A stretch of DNA of 64,000 bases, taken from assembly GCA_016709155.1 (NCBI GenBank), contig JADJEI010000014.1, forward strand, positions 1 through 64,000, in the 5' to 3' direction. The translations under genes and the position numbers were made by a program. This document shows, piece after piece, positions 10,543 to 19,980 of this stretch. This DNA comes from Ignavibacteriales bacterium. Its GTDB lineage: Bacteria > Bacteroidota > Ignavibacteria > Ignavibacteriales > Ignavibacteriaceae. The notes under the pieces were generated by a model. It searched no databases and had not been told where the DNA came from. It was given only the letters and a program-made list of their open reading frames with translations. Positions within the stretch are counted from its first letter, which is position 1. The number at the start of each line of letters is the position of its first letter.

Positions 10543-10990
10543 TTAATGTTCCCTCTCCTTCGGTGGCTGTGAATCAGGAAGCACACTAAAACTATCTTTT
10601 GACAAAATACGTCCATTTTGTGAGTGTATGACTAAATCATCACCTTCCTCTTTACTTAATTTCTTTGCAAATTGAATAGAGTCTTGTCGGTTTTCAAAAG
10701 ATTTTATTGCCCTGCTAGATCCTGTTTTTTTAACTGACCATTTTCCATCAACATCACGATAAACATGATAAGTTGCTGGTACACGTATTGAATCTTTACT
10801 ATGTGTTTTACCATCAAACCCTTTTGTAGTAAGTTCACCTCCACCTTGGCTTTTTAACATTATACGCGCGGCCGATTCGGCTGCTTTTTTGTGTAGAATG
10901 TAAAGATGAAGCCCTTTCCGAACCATCTTTTTTATTAGCCCAACTACCATCTTTGGTTGTATAACCAATGCGCTCATGTTTTTTACTCAT
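10543..10990 (-). pseudogene. two-domain DUF2188-like protein (one-base frameshift)
   Basis: Starting at ATG 10990, domain 1 reads MSKKHERIGYTTKDGSWANK, RASSLHSTQK, then after a shift AAESAARIMLKSQGGGELT and TKGFDGKTHSKDSI. Domain 2 follows: TYHVYRDVDGKWSVKKTGSS, RAIKSFENRQDSIQFAKKL, DDLVIHSQNGRILSKDSFSV, ending PPKEREH. Both fit the DUF2188 pattern. The break is at an A6 run (T6 at 10885-10890 on the plus strand) where five A would give one frame of about 148 aa. It is the first gene of the operon leading into the TIR-like gene, 2 bp away. A role as accessory or inhibitor of the next protein is only suggested by this order. Confidence 0.65.
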
Positions 10991-11115
10991 AAGACTTCCT
11001 GAAAATAAATATAAGAAAAGTAGCATGCGCTCAATACAAACTTAGTTAGTTAGACAGCGTTAGGCAAGGATTAGAAAGTTAAATTTCAAGAATAAAGTTG
11101 GAGTAAAAGGGATGG

Positions 11116-11135
11116 ATTCCTGCTTTCGCAGGAAT
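11116..11135. repeat. dispersed palindrome ATTCCTGC-TTTC-GCAGGAAT
   Basis: Perfect 8-bp arms around a TTTC loop form a hairpin in ATTCCTGCTTTCGCAGGAAT. I recognise this as a dispersed intergenic palindrome of many bacterial genomes whose false translation contains VIPAKAGIH, as it does here on the minus strand. The stretch 10991-11310 holds this element, a promoter and no supported gene. Confidence 0.75.
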
Positions 11136-11188
11136 GACAGGGGGTGTTGAATGAAAAATGGAAAAAGCGGGCGGGTTAAATTTTAAAC

Positions 11189-11216
11189 TTGACAAAGAAG
11201 AAAAATATTTTAATAT
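11189..11216 (+). promoter_or_regulatory. sigma70-type promoter for the 11311 gene
   Basis: TTGACA (11189-11194), a 16-bp spacer and TAATAT (11211-11216) form a near-consensus promoter about 95 bp upstream of the orphan gene at 11311. No gene lies between. Confidence 0.55.
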
Positions 11217-11310
11217 TTGTATAGTCATTGTCGAGGGCGGGAGTCCAGACAATGCATAAGCGCATCTTTCTTTTCGAAATTTTAAATAATTAATAAAAGG
11301 AGAAAGCATT

Positions 11311-12000
11311 ATGCTTGATCGTCAGGAAAATAAGTTGACGATGTTTGAAGCGGTAATAAGTCTATTAGACGCAAATACCATAAAGACGGCTGCAATAGCG
11401 GCATTCGCGGCAACTTACACAGTATTCAAAAACTTTGTAACTCAAATAAAAGCAAAGGATGTAGAAAAAGGCGGAGCTACGATCGGAAAGACTTCCACTA
11501 AGAATGCAGATCGTGCTGCATTAGTTAGTGCAGTAATGACGGTGGGCGGGGCGGTATCTGCATTGGGAGCGGCAACAAATAACAATCAATTAAAGGAAGG
11601 AGGTAAAACAACACGCAGCGAGTTAAATGATATTCGGGACACCTTGTTAGTAACAAAGGCGCAAGGTATTTATGGTCTTGCGAATGCGAATGCTGCAGCT
11701 CTTGTACCTTATGGAATTACGGCGGCGGTTATCACTGACCTGGATACGAAGATAACCAGCTACAATAATTCATTAGGAGCGAGAGAGAGCAGTGTGGCTC
11801 AGCAGGTCGGGGCAACCACACAAATAAAAACTCTGTTCAAGAAAGCAGATAAGCAGTTAATTGATCAGATAGACCTATTGATGGAAAGTTTTGCAGAAAA
11901 CGATCCTCAATTTTATACGGAGTATAAACAGGCAAGGGTAATATATGACCTGAGCGGCGGCGGAAGTAATCCACCTCCACCAACCCCACCTACACCGTAG
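11311..12000 (+). CDS. orphan helical protein with Pro-rich tail, function unknown
   Basis: I recognise no function in this 229-aa protein. It starts MLDRQENKLTMFEAVISLLD after a strong AAAGGAG ribosome site (11297). It is Ala/Thr-rich and mostly helical, with segments such as ALVSAVMTVGGAVSALGAAT, ELNDIRDTLLVTKAQGIYGL and IDQIDLLMESFAENDPQFY, and ends with a flexible linker SGGGSNPPPPTPPTP. There is no signal peptide. I recall similar proteins in other Bacteroidota, often as isolated genes. The proline tail suggests an interaction or display role, or loss of a further C-terminal domain. It stands alone, with its own promoter, between repeat-rich spacers. Unlike its neighbours its frame is unbroken. 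Confidence 0.6.
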   Translation: MLDRQENKLTMFEAVISLLDANTIKTAAIAAFAATYTVFKNFVTQIKAKDVEKGGATIGKTSTKNADRAALVSAVMTVGGAVSALGAATNNNQLKEGGKTTRSELNDIRDTLLVTKAQGIYGLANANAAALVPYGITAAVITDLDTKITSYNNSLGARESSVAQQVGATTQIKTLFKKADKQLIDQIDLLMESFAENDPQFYTEYKQARVIYDLSGGGSNPPPPTPPTP

Positions 12001-12108
12001 TAGTTCGTTGTTCGATTTATAAATAATCATCGGAAAGAAGATGCGCTTTTTGATAATTTATAATTGACAATGAAGGATGTGGGAGGAAGTAATTAGAGGT
12101 TGGAGTTT

Positions 12109-12212
12109 AATTGCTGAATTGATGAATTGTTGAATTGTTGAATTGTTAAATTGTTAAATTGTTTAATTGATAAATTGTTAAATTGTTTAATTGATAAATT
12201 GTTGAATTGTTT
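12109..12212. repeat. 8-bp tandem repeat, right array (13 units)
   Basis: Thirteen contiguous units of AATTGNTN run from 12109 to 12212 (for example AATTGTTG, AATTGTTA, AATTGTTT, AATTGATA). AATTG is invariant, and the last three bases vary. It is the same family as the five-unit array at 3693-3732. The rest of 12001-12389 is AT-rich; I see no gene in it. Confidence 0.9.
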
Positions 12213-12389
12213 ATGAGCTGGATAATTCGAGTGATTTAATATCTCACTTTACTCAAAGTTTGATTCTTATTTCAAGATTTATTTATTCTTGCACAGTCTG
12301 AAATCCGAGCTACGAATTCTTTTTTCTAAAACAATTATCTTTTGCATATTTGCCCTCGATTTAATTCAAAAAAAAATAATAACTTCTTA

Positions 12390-13918
12390 ATGAAATTTAA
12401 ATTGCCCAAACTTCACAACCAGATAATCGCTGCGCTGATTCTTGGGGCTGTGTTCGGTTCGATATTTAATATTAAAAAGGATGTGCTTGTTATTGAGTAC
12501 ATAAAAGATAAAAAAACCGTCACTGAAAAAATTGAGAAGTGGCAGAATTTTATTTTGGTGAATCCCGCAGAATCGGATTCTCTCTATTTCGATTCTAAGC
12601 AGCAGCTTTTGATTATAAATTCTTCACGTAAAATTTCAGAATCAAATCAAAAATCAGAAGCGATAGTTTCATCCTTTATCGCTGATCAGAAATTAATTCC
12701 TTCGAAGCATTTTTATAACATCACTTCTATCGGTAAAGAGACCACGATTCCATCAGACATCAAATGGATTGGTGATATTTTTATTCGTCTATTAAATATG
12801 ATTGCCGTTCCGCTTGTGCTTGCTTCGCTTGTTGTGGGTGCTGCAAGTCTTGGAGACATAAAAAAGTTTGCACGAATCGGCGGAAAAACAATTTCACTAT
12901 ATATTTTTACCACCGCCCTTGCAATTTCCATCGGATTAGTTTTAGCAAATGTAATTCAACCCGGTACGCGAATGCCTGCCGACACGAAAACATCTTTGCT
13001 TTCTGTTTATGGTGAAGAAGCACAAAGTAAAATGAATCTTCAAGGGAATTTCAGTTTAATAGATCAAGTTGTAAATCTCGTTCCGAAAAACCCAATTACT
13101 GCATTAGCAAACAGTGAAATGATTCAGATAGTTTTCTTTGCTGTTTTTCTCGGTTTGGTTTTTAAGTCTGATCAGTAAAGAAAAATCAGAGCCAGTCATA
13201 AAATTTTTGATGGACTCAGTGAATCAATGATCAAAATGGTTGACATCATTATGCTGATTGCACCGCTTGGAGTTTTCGCTTTAATCTCTGCAACAATCAG
13301 CGAGTTTGGTTTTGATATACTGCAAACTTTATTCTGGTATGCTGTAACTGTTTTACTTGGATTGTTAATTCAGACATTCGGTGTTTATGCTTTGTTCATA
13401 AAGTTTTTCAGCAAGTTTAACGTGAGTACTTTTTTAAGGGGATCAGAAGAGTTCAAACGATTGGGTTCAGCACTAGTTCATCTGCGGCAACTTTGCCTGT
13501 AAACATTGAGTGCTGCCATGAAAATTTGGGGATATCCAAATCAATAACAAGTTTCGTTTTGCCTCTTGGTGCTACAATTAATATGGACGGCACTGCTCTT
13601 TATCAGGGGGTGGCAGCAGTATTTATTGCACAGGTTTTTGGAATTGATTTAAGTTTTACTCAACAGCTTGCAATTGTATTTACTGCAACTCTTGCATCAA
13701 TCGGAACCGCACCTGTGCCGGGAGTAGGAATTATTATGTTAATTATTATTTTAAAGGCAGTTGGAATTCCTGAAGAAGGAATTGCATTGATAATTGGAAT
13801 TGACAGAATACTTGATATGTGCCGCACGGTAACTAATGTAACCGGCGATGCAATGGTAGCTGCAGTTATTGCTGCTTCGGAAAAAGAAGAAATAAAAGTT
13901 GATTTGAGTGAAGCTTAA
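12390..13918 (+). pseudogene. Na+/H+:glutamate/dicarboxylate symporter (DAACS), frameshifted
   Basis: This is a GltP-type symporter for acidic amino acids or C4-dicarboxylates in the inner membrane. Signatures: TM1 LHNQIIAALILGAVFGSIFN, the HP1 serine motif SSAATLPVNIE (about 13470-13505, reached by changing frame), NMDGTALYQGVAAVFIAQ in TM7 and DRILDMCRTVTNVTGDAMV in TM8. Frames break near 13176 and 13485. Start ATG 12390 gives MKFKLPKLHNQ. An unusual insert of about 85 residues (about 12480-12750), hydrophilic, lies between TM1 and the segment IGDIFIRLLNMIAVPLVLAS, which is close to TM1 in ordinary GltP proteins. Total about 510 codons. Confidence 0.82.
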
Positions 13919-13960
13919 AAAATCAGGATGGTTGATTGGAAGTTTTTGCAGATAATTTAT

Positions 13961-14011
13961 CCCAAACCCTCTCCCCGCAAGCGGGGTCATCGACTTACAA
14001 AGAGAGAGACT
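13961..14011. repeat. dispersed intergenic repeat (CCCTCTCCCC type)
   Basis: The run CCCAAACCCTCTCCCCGCAA followed by GCGGGGTCATCGACTTACAA and AGAGAGAGAC resembles the element at 4131-4187, which shares TCGACTT and AGAGAGG. It contains the small hairpin CCCCGC-AA-GCGGGG. It lies between two transporter genes and could end transcription, but there is no T-run. Confidence 0.5.
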
Positions 14012-14063
14012 TTAAATATGAAATTAGAATTGATCTTTTAAATCCAAATAAAGGAGTTAGTTG

Positions 14064-15435
14064 ATGAGTGAAAATAACAATCGAGAGCAATGGGGTAGCA
14101 GGATTGGTCTTATATTAGCTGTTGCAGGAAATGCTATCGGGCTGGGAAATTTTTTACGATTTCTGGTTCAGGCGGCACAAAACGGGGGCGGCGCTTTTAT
14201 GATTCCATATTTTATTTTCTTTTTGATACTCGGAATTCCATTAATGTGGATTGAATGGGGAATCGGAAGACACGGCGGAAGATTTAATCACGGCAGCGCT
14301 CCCGGAATGTTTGAGGTACAGTTATCAAGGCAGGGAGGCGGGGACACATTTCGATTCTCTTCTGCCGGCATACATATTTATGCTAATAACTTTTGCTGTC
14401 AATTTCTGGATTTTATTTAAAGGAATTTCTGCAGGAATAGAAAAGCTTGCGAAGATTGCAATGCCGCTGCTTTTGTATTTGGAATAATTTTAGTGGTAAG
14501 AGTTTTAACATTAGGCGCTCCTGACCCAACCCACCCTGAAAATTCAGTAATTAATGGTCTGGCATTCATCTGGAACCTGATTTATCTAAGCTTGGAAATC
14601 CATCAGTTTGGATTGCCGCAGCCGGTCAAATCTTTTTACTCTATCAGTTGGAATGGGAACGATACATGCTTACGCAAGTTACTTAAAACCAAAAGATGAT
14701 ATTGTACTTTCAGGTTTATCAACATCTGCAACGAACGAATTTGCAGAAGTTATTCTTGGCGGATCAATTGCAATTCCTGCGGCAGTAGCATTTTTCGGGC
14801 TGACGATGACAACTCAAATTGCAGCCGGTGGTTCATTCGATCTAGGCTTTGTTTCGATGCCATTAATATTCAGGCAAATTCCATTTGGTGAATTTTTCGG
14901 CTTTCTTTGGTTCTTGCTTTTATTCTTTGCAGGAATTACATCTTCAGTTGCGATGGGTCAGCCCGTGATTGCATTTCTCGAAGATGAGTTTAAAATCTCG
15001 CGCAAGAAAGCAACTGCAATATTGGCTGTTGTGGTTTTAGTCTCTGTTCAATTTGTAATATTCTTTTTGAAATTTGGATTTCTGGATGAGATGGATTATT
15101 GGGCAGGAACTTTCGGATTAGTGTTGTTTGCTTTCGTGGAGACAGTTTTGTTTATGTGGGTCTTTGGAGCGGATAAAGCCTGGAAAGAAATGAATGAAGG
15201 GGGAGATATTGGTATTCCAAGAATATTTTACCCAATTATGAAATACGTAACTCCAACAGTACTATTTGTAATCATGATCTGGTGGTTTGTTCAGGACGCA
15301 TTTCCTATTCTATTATTATCTAATTCAAATCCCGAGCAAGTGCCTTATATTTGGGGCGCAAGAATTTTAATGATTTTACTTTATGCAGGATTATTTTATT
15401 TGATCAAAAAAGCCTGGAGTAAAAGCAACAGATAA
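14064..15435 (+). pseudogene. sodium-dependent NSS-family transporter, frameshifted, internal loss
   Basis: This is a sodium:neurotransmitter symporter-type carrier, probably for amino acids. ATG 14064 follows AAGGAG. TM1-2 read GLILAVAGNAIGLGNFLRF, QNGGGAFMIPYFIFFLILG and EWGIGRHGG, typical of NSS proteins. Then come LLPAYIFMLITFAVNFWILF and GIEKLAKIAMPLL in another frame (TM5), AAAGQIFFTLSVGMGTIHAY (TM6) in another, and a long intact frame from about 14640 to 15435. Between SAPGMFE (about 14310) and LPAYIF (about 14360) roughly 100 residues including TM3-4 of the usual fold are absent. The protein would not work as written; loss could be real deletion or assembly collapse. Confidence 0.8.
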
Positions 15436-15516
15436 TTAATGCTAAAGTATAATTCTTAAAAAATAATTTGAAGCACGAAGCAATATTTAGCGTGCTAATA
15501 AAATCGAAAAGATTTA

Positions 15517-17347
15517 ATGGACATAAATTCGAATAAAGAATCTTTCTCTGATTCTTTTAAAGAAATAATAAAAGCGATGGGGTTAGTGTTTGGTGACATC
15601 GGAACAAGCCCCATTTACGCATTGAGTGTCATCTTTGTATTTACGATGCCTACTCAAGAAAATATGATGGGCATACTATCATTAATATTCTGGTCACTTA
15701 TCATTTTAGTCACAATTGAATATTCGTGGCTGGCAATGAGTTTAAGTTCCAAAGGCGAGGGTGGAATAATCGTACTTAAAGAGATATTAAATTCTAAAAT
15801 AAAAAAGGCAGAAATGTTGTATTTATAACTTTGCTTGGTTATGTCGGCGTTTCACTTATTATGGGGGATGGAGTAATCACACCTGCAATAAGTATTCTTT
15901 CCGCTGTTGAGGGTCTCGGATTGATTCCGGGCCTTGGTCATATTCAAACAGATACAGTAGTTATTATAACCCTTGCGATTACAATATTGCTTTTTTCGTT
16001 TCAATTTAAAGGATAGATAAAGTTGCATCCCTTTTCGGTCCGATAATGATTATCTGGTTTGTTGCATTATTCCTTAGCGGATTATTTTCAATAGCAAATT
16101 CGCCAGAAATCTTTCTTGCTGTCAGCCCGCACTATGCAATTAATTTTATGCTTCATAACGGTATTGCAGGAATTTTTGTTTTAAGTGAAGTAATACTTTG
16201 TGCAACAGGGGGAGAAGCGCTTTATACAGACATGGGTCATCTCGGAAGCAAACCGATAAGACAAGCCTGGATGTTTGTGTTAATTGCATTAGTCGTGAAT
16301 TATTTTGGACAGGGTGCTTTTGTTTTGAATGGAGGTAAAAGCGATCAAGTACTTTTTGAAATGGTAAAACACACGAGCCATTTATTGTATGTTCCATTTT
16401 TAATTCTGACGCTGCTTGCCGCTATAATTGCGTCACAAGCCATGATAAGTGCTGTGATGTCTCTTGTTTATCAAGGAATTACCACACGCATTATTCCGTT
16501 AATGAAAATAAAATATACCTCGACTAAAATAAAATCTCAGATTTACATCGGAGCAGTGAATTGGGGATTGTTAATCGCTGTAATATTTATGGTTCTATTT
16601 TTTAGAAAATCAGAGAATCTGGCAGCGGCGTATGGAATGGCAGTAACTGCAACTATGACTATCAGTTCGTATTTTATGATAAGAATTTTCTTTCATGATA
16701 AAAAATTTATTAAATACTCAATTGCGATTGGAGTGTTTCTTTTTGATTTACTTTTCCTCACCGCTGTACTAACTAAAATTCCACACGGCGCTCTCTGGTC
16801 TTTAATAATTGCTTCGATTCCATTGTTCATCATTACACTATGGACTAATGGAAACAAAGCGATGTACAAAGCATTTCGCTCACTATCATTTGACACCTTT
16901 GTTTTTAGTTACGAACAAATTTATGGATTGAAAAACAACATACGCGGTACAGCGTTATTCTTCACAAAAACTTTGGAGCATATTCCACCTTACATTGTGC
17001 ATTGTATGATTCGCGGAAATATTATCTACGAAAAAAATGTACTTGTTTCTATTGCGACTTCCGAACACCCATTTGGAATAAGTGTGGAGAAAAAAGAATC
17101 TATTGCTTCAGGAATGGATGGATTATTAATCAGTGCCGGTTACCTTGAAGTCTTAGATATACCAAAAATATTAAAGGAAAATGAAATCGGTGAAAAATTA
17201 ATATTCTATGGTGTGGAAGACATTGAAACAAAGAAAATTTATTATAAGATTTTTGCATTCATCAAAAAGATTACTCCGCCGTTCGTGAAATTTTATAAGC
17301 TGCCTTATAATAAGATTCACGGCGTTGTAACGAAACTTGAAATATAA
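15517..17347 (+). pseudogene. kup: Kup-type potassium uptake transporter, frameshifted
   Basis: A proton-coupled K+ importer of the Kup/HAK/KT family, about 610 codons. The start MDINSNKESFSDSFKEIIKA leads into MGLVFGDIGTSPIYALSVIF, the family signature GDIGTSPLYA. The frame breaks near 15815 and resumes as GRNVVFITLLGYVGVSLIMG, DGVITPAISILSAVEGL, then breaks again near 16005 before SLFGPIMIIWFVALFLSG. The remaining 430 residues, with GGEALYTDMGHLGSKPIRQA, are intact and end in the cytosolic C-terminal domain. Total length is normal for the family, so two single-base errors would explain everything. Confidence 0.88.
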
Positions 17348-17391
17348 ACTTGTTTACGGAATTAAATTTTTTTAACAGATAAATACAATCA

Positions 17392-18422
17392 ATGAATAAA
17401 ACATTTTTTATAACATTATTCGCTCTCTTTTTTTTTAATTCCTTTGCAGCCGCTCAAAACATTAATGATGATACTTTGTTTGTTGCATTTTGGAATCTTC
17501 AAAATTTATTTGACACCGAAGATGACCCGCTAACAAAAGATGAGGAGTTTCTTCCCTCCGCTGAAAAAGAATGGACGCAAGAGAGACTTGACAAAAAGTT
17601 TTACAATCTAAGCCGCGTAATTCGTTTAATGAATAATGGAAATGGTCCCGATATCCTTGGCGTTTGTGAAGTTGAACATAAAGCATTATTAGATTCAATG
17701 GTTAATAAGTTTCTGCACGACCTGGAGTATGATGTTGCTTATATGGAATCTCCCGACGAACGAGGGATTGATAACGGGTTGATATACAAAAAAAATATTT
17801 TCGATTTAGTAAACGTATCCGCTGATTCGGTTTTTCTTTCTGCTCAGGATAAAACAAGATTATTACTTAAAGTTGTACTAAAAGCCAATGATGAATTGCT
17901 AAATATTTTGTAAATCATTTTCCATCACGGGGCGGCGGTGAATTTGAATCTCAACCAAAACGAATTAAAGCTGCTGAAGTTTTAAAAAAGAATGTTGATA
18001 TTATTTTAAACAGCGACCAACTGGCTAACGTAATTGTAATTGGAGATTTTAATGACGAGCCTAACAACAAATCAATTGCAGAAGTTTTATCAGCAGAGAA
18101 ATATTTTTGTGATTCAACAAGCTATTCAAATTCACTGCTGCTAAATTTATCTTATGAAAAATTTAATCAAGGTATTGGCTCTTACCGATATAAAGATGAC
18201 TGGAATATGATTGATCAGATTATTGTGTCAAGAAATTTAATTGATGGAAAAGTTTTTAATTACGTTTGCGGATCGTTTGAAGTATTTAAACCTTTCTTGC
18301 TGCAAACACACACTGGAAAATTTGAAGGAACTGCTTTTCCAACTTACGGAGGCAACCGTTATCTTGGCGGCTTTAGTGACCATTATCCTGTAATATCTAA
18401 ATTTATAATCAAGAAAAAATAA
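17392..18422 (+). pseudogene. secreted endonuclease/exonuclease/phosphatase-family protein, one frameshift
   Basis: A metal-dependent phosphodiesterase of the EEP superfamily (DNase I-like fold) with signal peptide MNKTFFITLFALFFFNSFAA-AQ, so it acts outside the cytoplasm. Motifs: VAFWNLQNLFDTEDDP near the N-terminus, ILGVCEVEHKALLDSMV with the metal-binding Glu, then after a shift near 17905 NHFPSRGGGEFESQ, VIVIGDFNDEPNNKSIAEV (catalytic GDFND), and FSDHYPVISKF (catalytic SDHxP) at the end. It gives about 343 aa. Substrate may be nucleic acid or a phosphate ester. It ends 2 bp before the SDR gene. Confidence 0.82.
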
Positions 18423-18424
18423 AT

Positions 18425-19123
18425 ATGAAAAAAATACTTTTAATATTTGGAGCCGAAGGCGCTTTGGGAAAAGGTGTCAGCAGTAGTCTAATTAAAAAAG
18501 ATTACGACAAGATTTATTTATTTGATTTCAAAAGGACTTCAACGTTTTCTAATAATAAAATTGAATTCAGAATTATTTCGGATTTGTCTATCGAACAGAA
18601 TGCAGCATCGGCTTTCGAAGGGATTCAGCCTGATAAAAATTCTTTATTTTTTCTTTTCAGTACAATTGGCGGATTTACAGGAGGAAAAAATCTTTGGGAA
18701 ACCTCGAGCGAGGAATGGCAAAAAATGATAAACATGAATTTGATCGCCAATTACAATCTTGCAAAATATTTTTCTTTATTGGTTAAAAAATCTGCCGGCG
18801 GTTCAATATGTTTTACATCTGCTTTTACGGGACTAACTGCAGAAACTAAAAAATCAATTTATGGAGTTTCAAAAGCTGCGTTAATCCATTTAGTAAAAAC
18901 ATTGGCGCTAGAAGGGAAAGAAATTAATTTGAGTGTAAATTCTATTGCGCCTTTTATTATAGATACTCCTGCAAATCGTGAATGGATGCAGGATGCAAAT
19001 TTCGGAAATTGGGTAAAACCCGATGAAGCAGGAAATTTTATAAACAGTCTTTTTGAGAATTTTAACTTCGTAAGCGGGAATAACATCATTTTACCACACC
19101 GATTTGATATAATTAGAAAATAA
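18425..19123 (+). CDS. short-chain dehydrogenase/reductase
   Basis: A 232-aa Rossmann-fold oxidoreductase. The NAD(P)-binding glycine motif is GAEGALGKGV (about residues 9-18), a compact form seen in dihydropteridine reductase-like members. NMNLIANYNLAKYFSLLVKK supplies the central Asn helix, and the catalytic pair is in YGVSKAALIHLVKTLALEGK (Tyr and Lys of YxxxK) with the upstream Ser in CFTSAFTG. SVNSIAPFIIDTPANREWM is the usual PG-motif region. Substrate is unknown. It follows the EEP gene by 2 bp and is the first unbroken long gene after the error-rich zone. Confidence 0.82.
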   Translation: MKKILLIFGAEGALGKGVSSSLIKKDYDKIYLFDFKRTSTFSNNKIEFRIISDLSIEQNAASAFEGIQPDKNSLFFLFSTIGGFTGGKNLWETSSEEWQKMINMNLIANYNLAKYFSLLVKKSAGGSICFTSAFTGLTAETKKSIYGVSKAALIHLVKTLALEGKEINLSVNSIAPFIIDTPANREWMQDANFGNWVKPDEAGNFINSLFENFNFVSGNNIILPHRFDIIRK

Positions 19124-19151
19124 TTTTTATTAAAAACAACAAATAAATTTG

Positions 19152-19180
19152 TTGACTTTGTTTTTCGAAATACTTAATGT
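19152..19180 (+). promoter_or_regulatory. sigma70-type promoter for the ExbB/ExbD operon
   Basis: TTGACT (19152-19157), a 17-bp spacer and TAATGT (19175-19180) precede the ExbB-like gene by about 80 bp. The spacing is ideal for a housekeeping promoter. Confidence 0.5.
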
Positions 19181-19257
19181 AGCAACGTGTTTTTATAAAA
19201 TTAAAAAAAAAGTAAATAAGCTATTTTCAACACATACCTTAAAATTCAGGAGGTCGT

Positions 19258-19962
19258 TTGTTTATGGATATATTTGGAATCATTTCGTCATCTGTTCAAC
19301 TAATTGCACAGGAAACTCAAAACTCGGGAGCATTAAACTGGCTCTCAGAAAAATATGTTGCCGGTGGAATTTTTATGCATCCTATTTTAGGCTGCATGAT
19401 CATTGGTCTTGCATTCTCGTTCGAGAGACTATTCACGTTAACCCGTGCACGTGTTAACACAAAACAATTCATTATGAAGGTCAAAAAAACTTTAGATGAA
19501 GGTGGAGTAGAAGCGGCAAAAGAACTTTGCGCAAATACCCGCGGTCCTATTGCATCTGTTTTCCATGCAGGTTTATTAAGAGCCGACGAGGGTCTTGATG
19601 CAGCCGAGAAGGCAATAGTTGCTTACGGCGGAATCGAAATGGGTTTCCTCGAAAAAGGATTAATATGGATTTCAACTTTTATAACACTTGCGCCTATGCT
19701 TGGATTTACAGGTACAGTTCAAGGTATGATCGAAGCCTTCGATGCTATTAAAGAAGCAGCGCAGATTTCCCCGGCTGTTGTTGCTGATGGTATTGCTATT
19801 GCGCTTTTAACCACATTATTTGGACTTGTAGTTGCGATGATACTTCAGGTTTTCTATAATTATTTTATATCAAGAATTGATCGTTTGGTTGGTGATATGG
19901 AAGAAGCATCAGTCGAGCTTATTGATGCGCTATACGAACATAATCAAAAAGGTAAAAAATAA
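19258..19962 (+). CDS. exbB: MotA/TolQ/ExbB proton-channel protein
   Basis: Inner-membrane channel subunit that uses proton flow to energise outer-membrane processes with ExbD partners. The 234-aa sequence has an N-terminal hydrophobic stretch, HPILGCMIIGLAFSFERLFT (TM1), a cytosolic domain AKELCANTRGPIASVFHAGL, GLIWISTFITLAPMLGFTGT with VQGMIEAFDAI (TM2, the most conserved block), and VADGIAIALLTTLFGLVVAM (TM3). Either TTG 19258 (4 nt after AGGAGG) or ATG 19264 (10 nt after) can be the start. Two exbD genes follow at 18 and 19 bp, a common Bacteroidota arrangement. No TonB or TolA gene is seen next to it. Confidence 0.88.
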   Translation: MFMDIFGIISSSVQLIAQETQNSGALNWLSEKYVAGGIFMHPILGCMIIGLAFSFERLFTLTRARVNTKQFIMKVKKTLDEGGVEAAKELCANTRGPIASVFHAGLLRADEGLDAAEKAIVAYGGIEMGFLEKGLIWISTFITLAPMLGFTGTVQGMIEAFDAIKEAAQISPAVVADGIAIALLTTLFGLVVAMILQVFYNYFISRIDRLVGDMEEASVELIDALYEHNQKGKK

Positions 19963-19980
19963 TTACACCAGAGGAAAATC

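Noticed and set aside
9771..10890. Certain programmed frameshift in DUF2188 genes
   Set aside because: No stimulatory structure is evident, and similar indels affect many neighbours, so this is kept only as a hypothesis.
11079..11309. Minus-strand 76-aa open frame with VIPAKAGIH
   Set aside because: It is the false translation of a dispersed palindromic repeat and lies in a promoter region.
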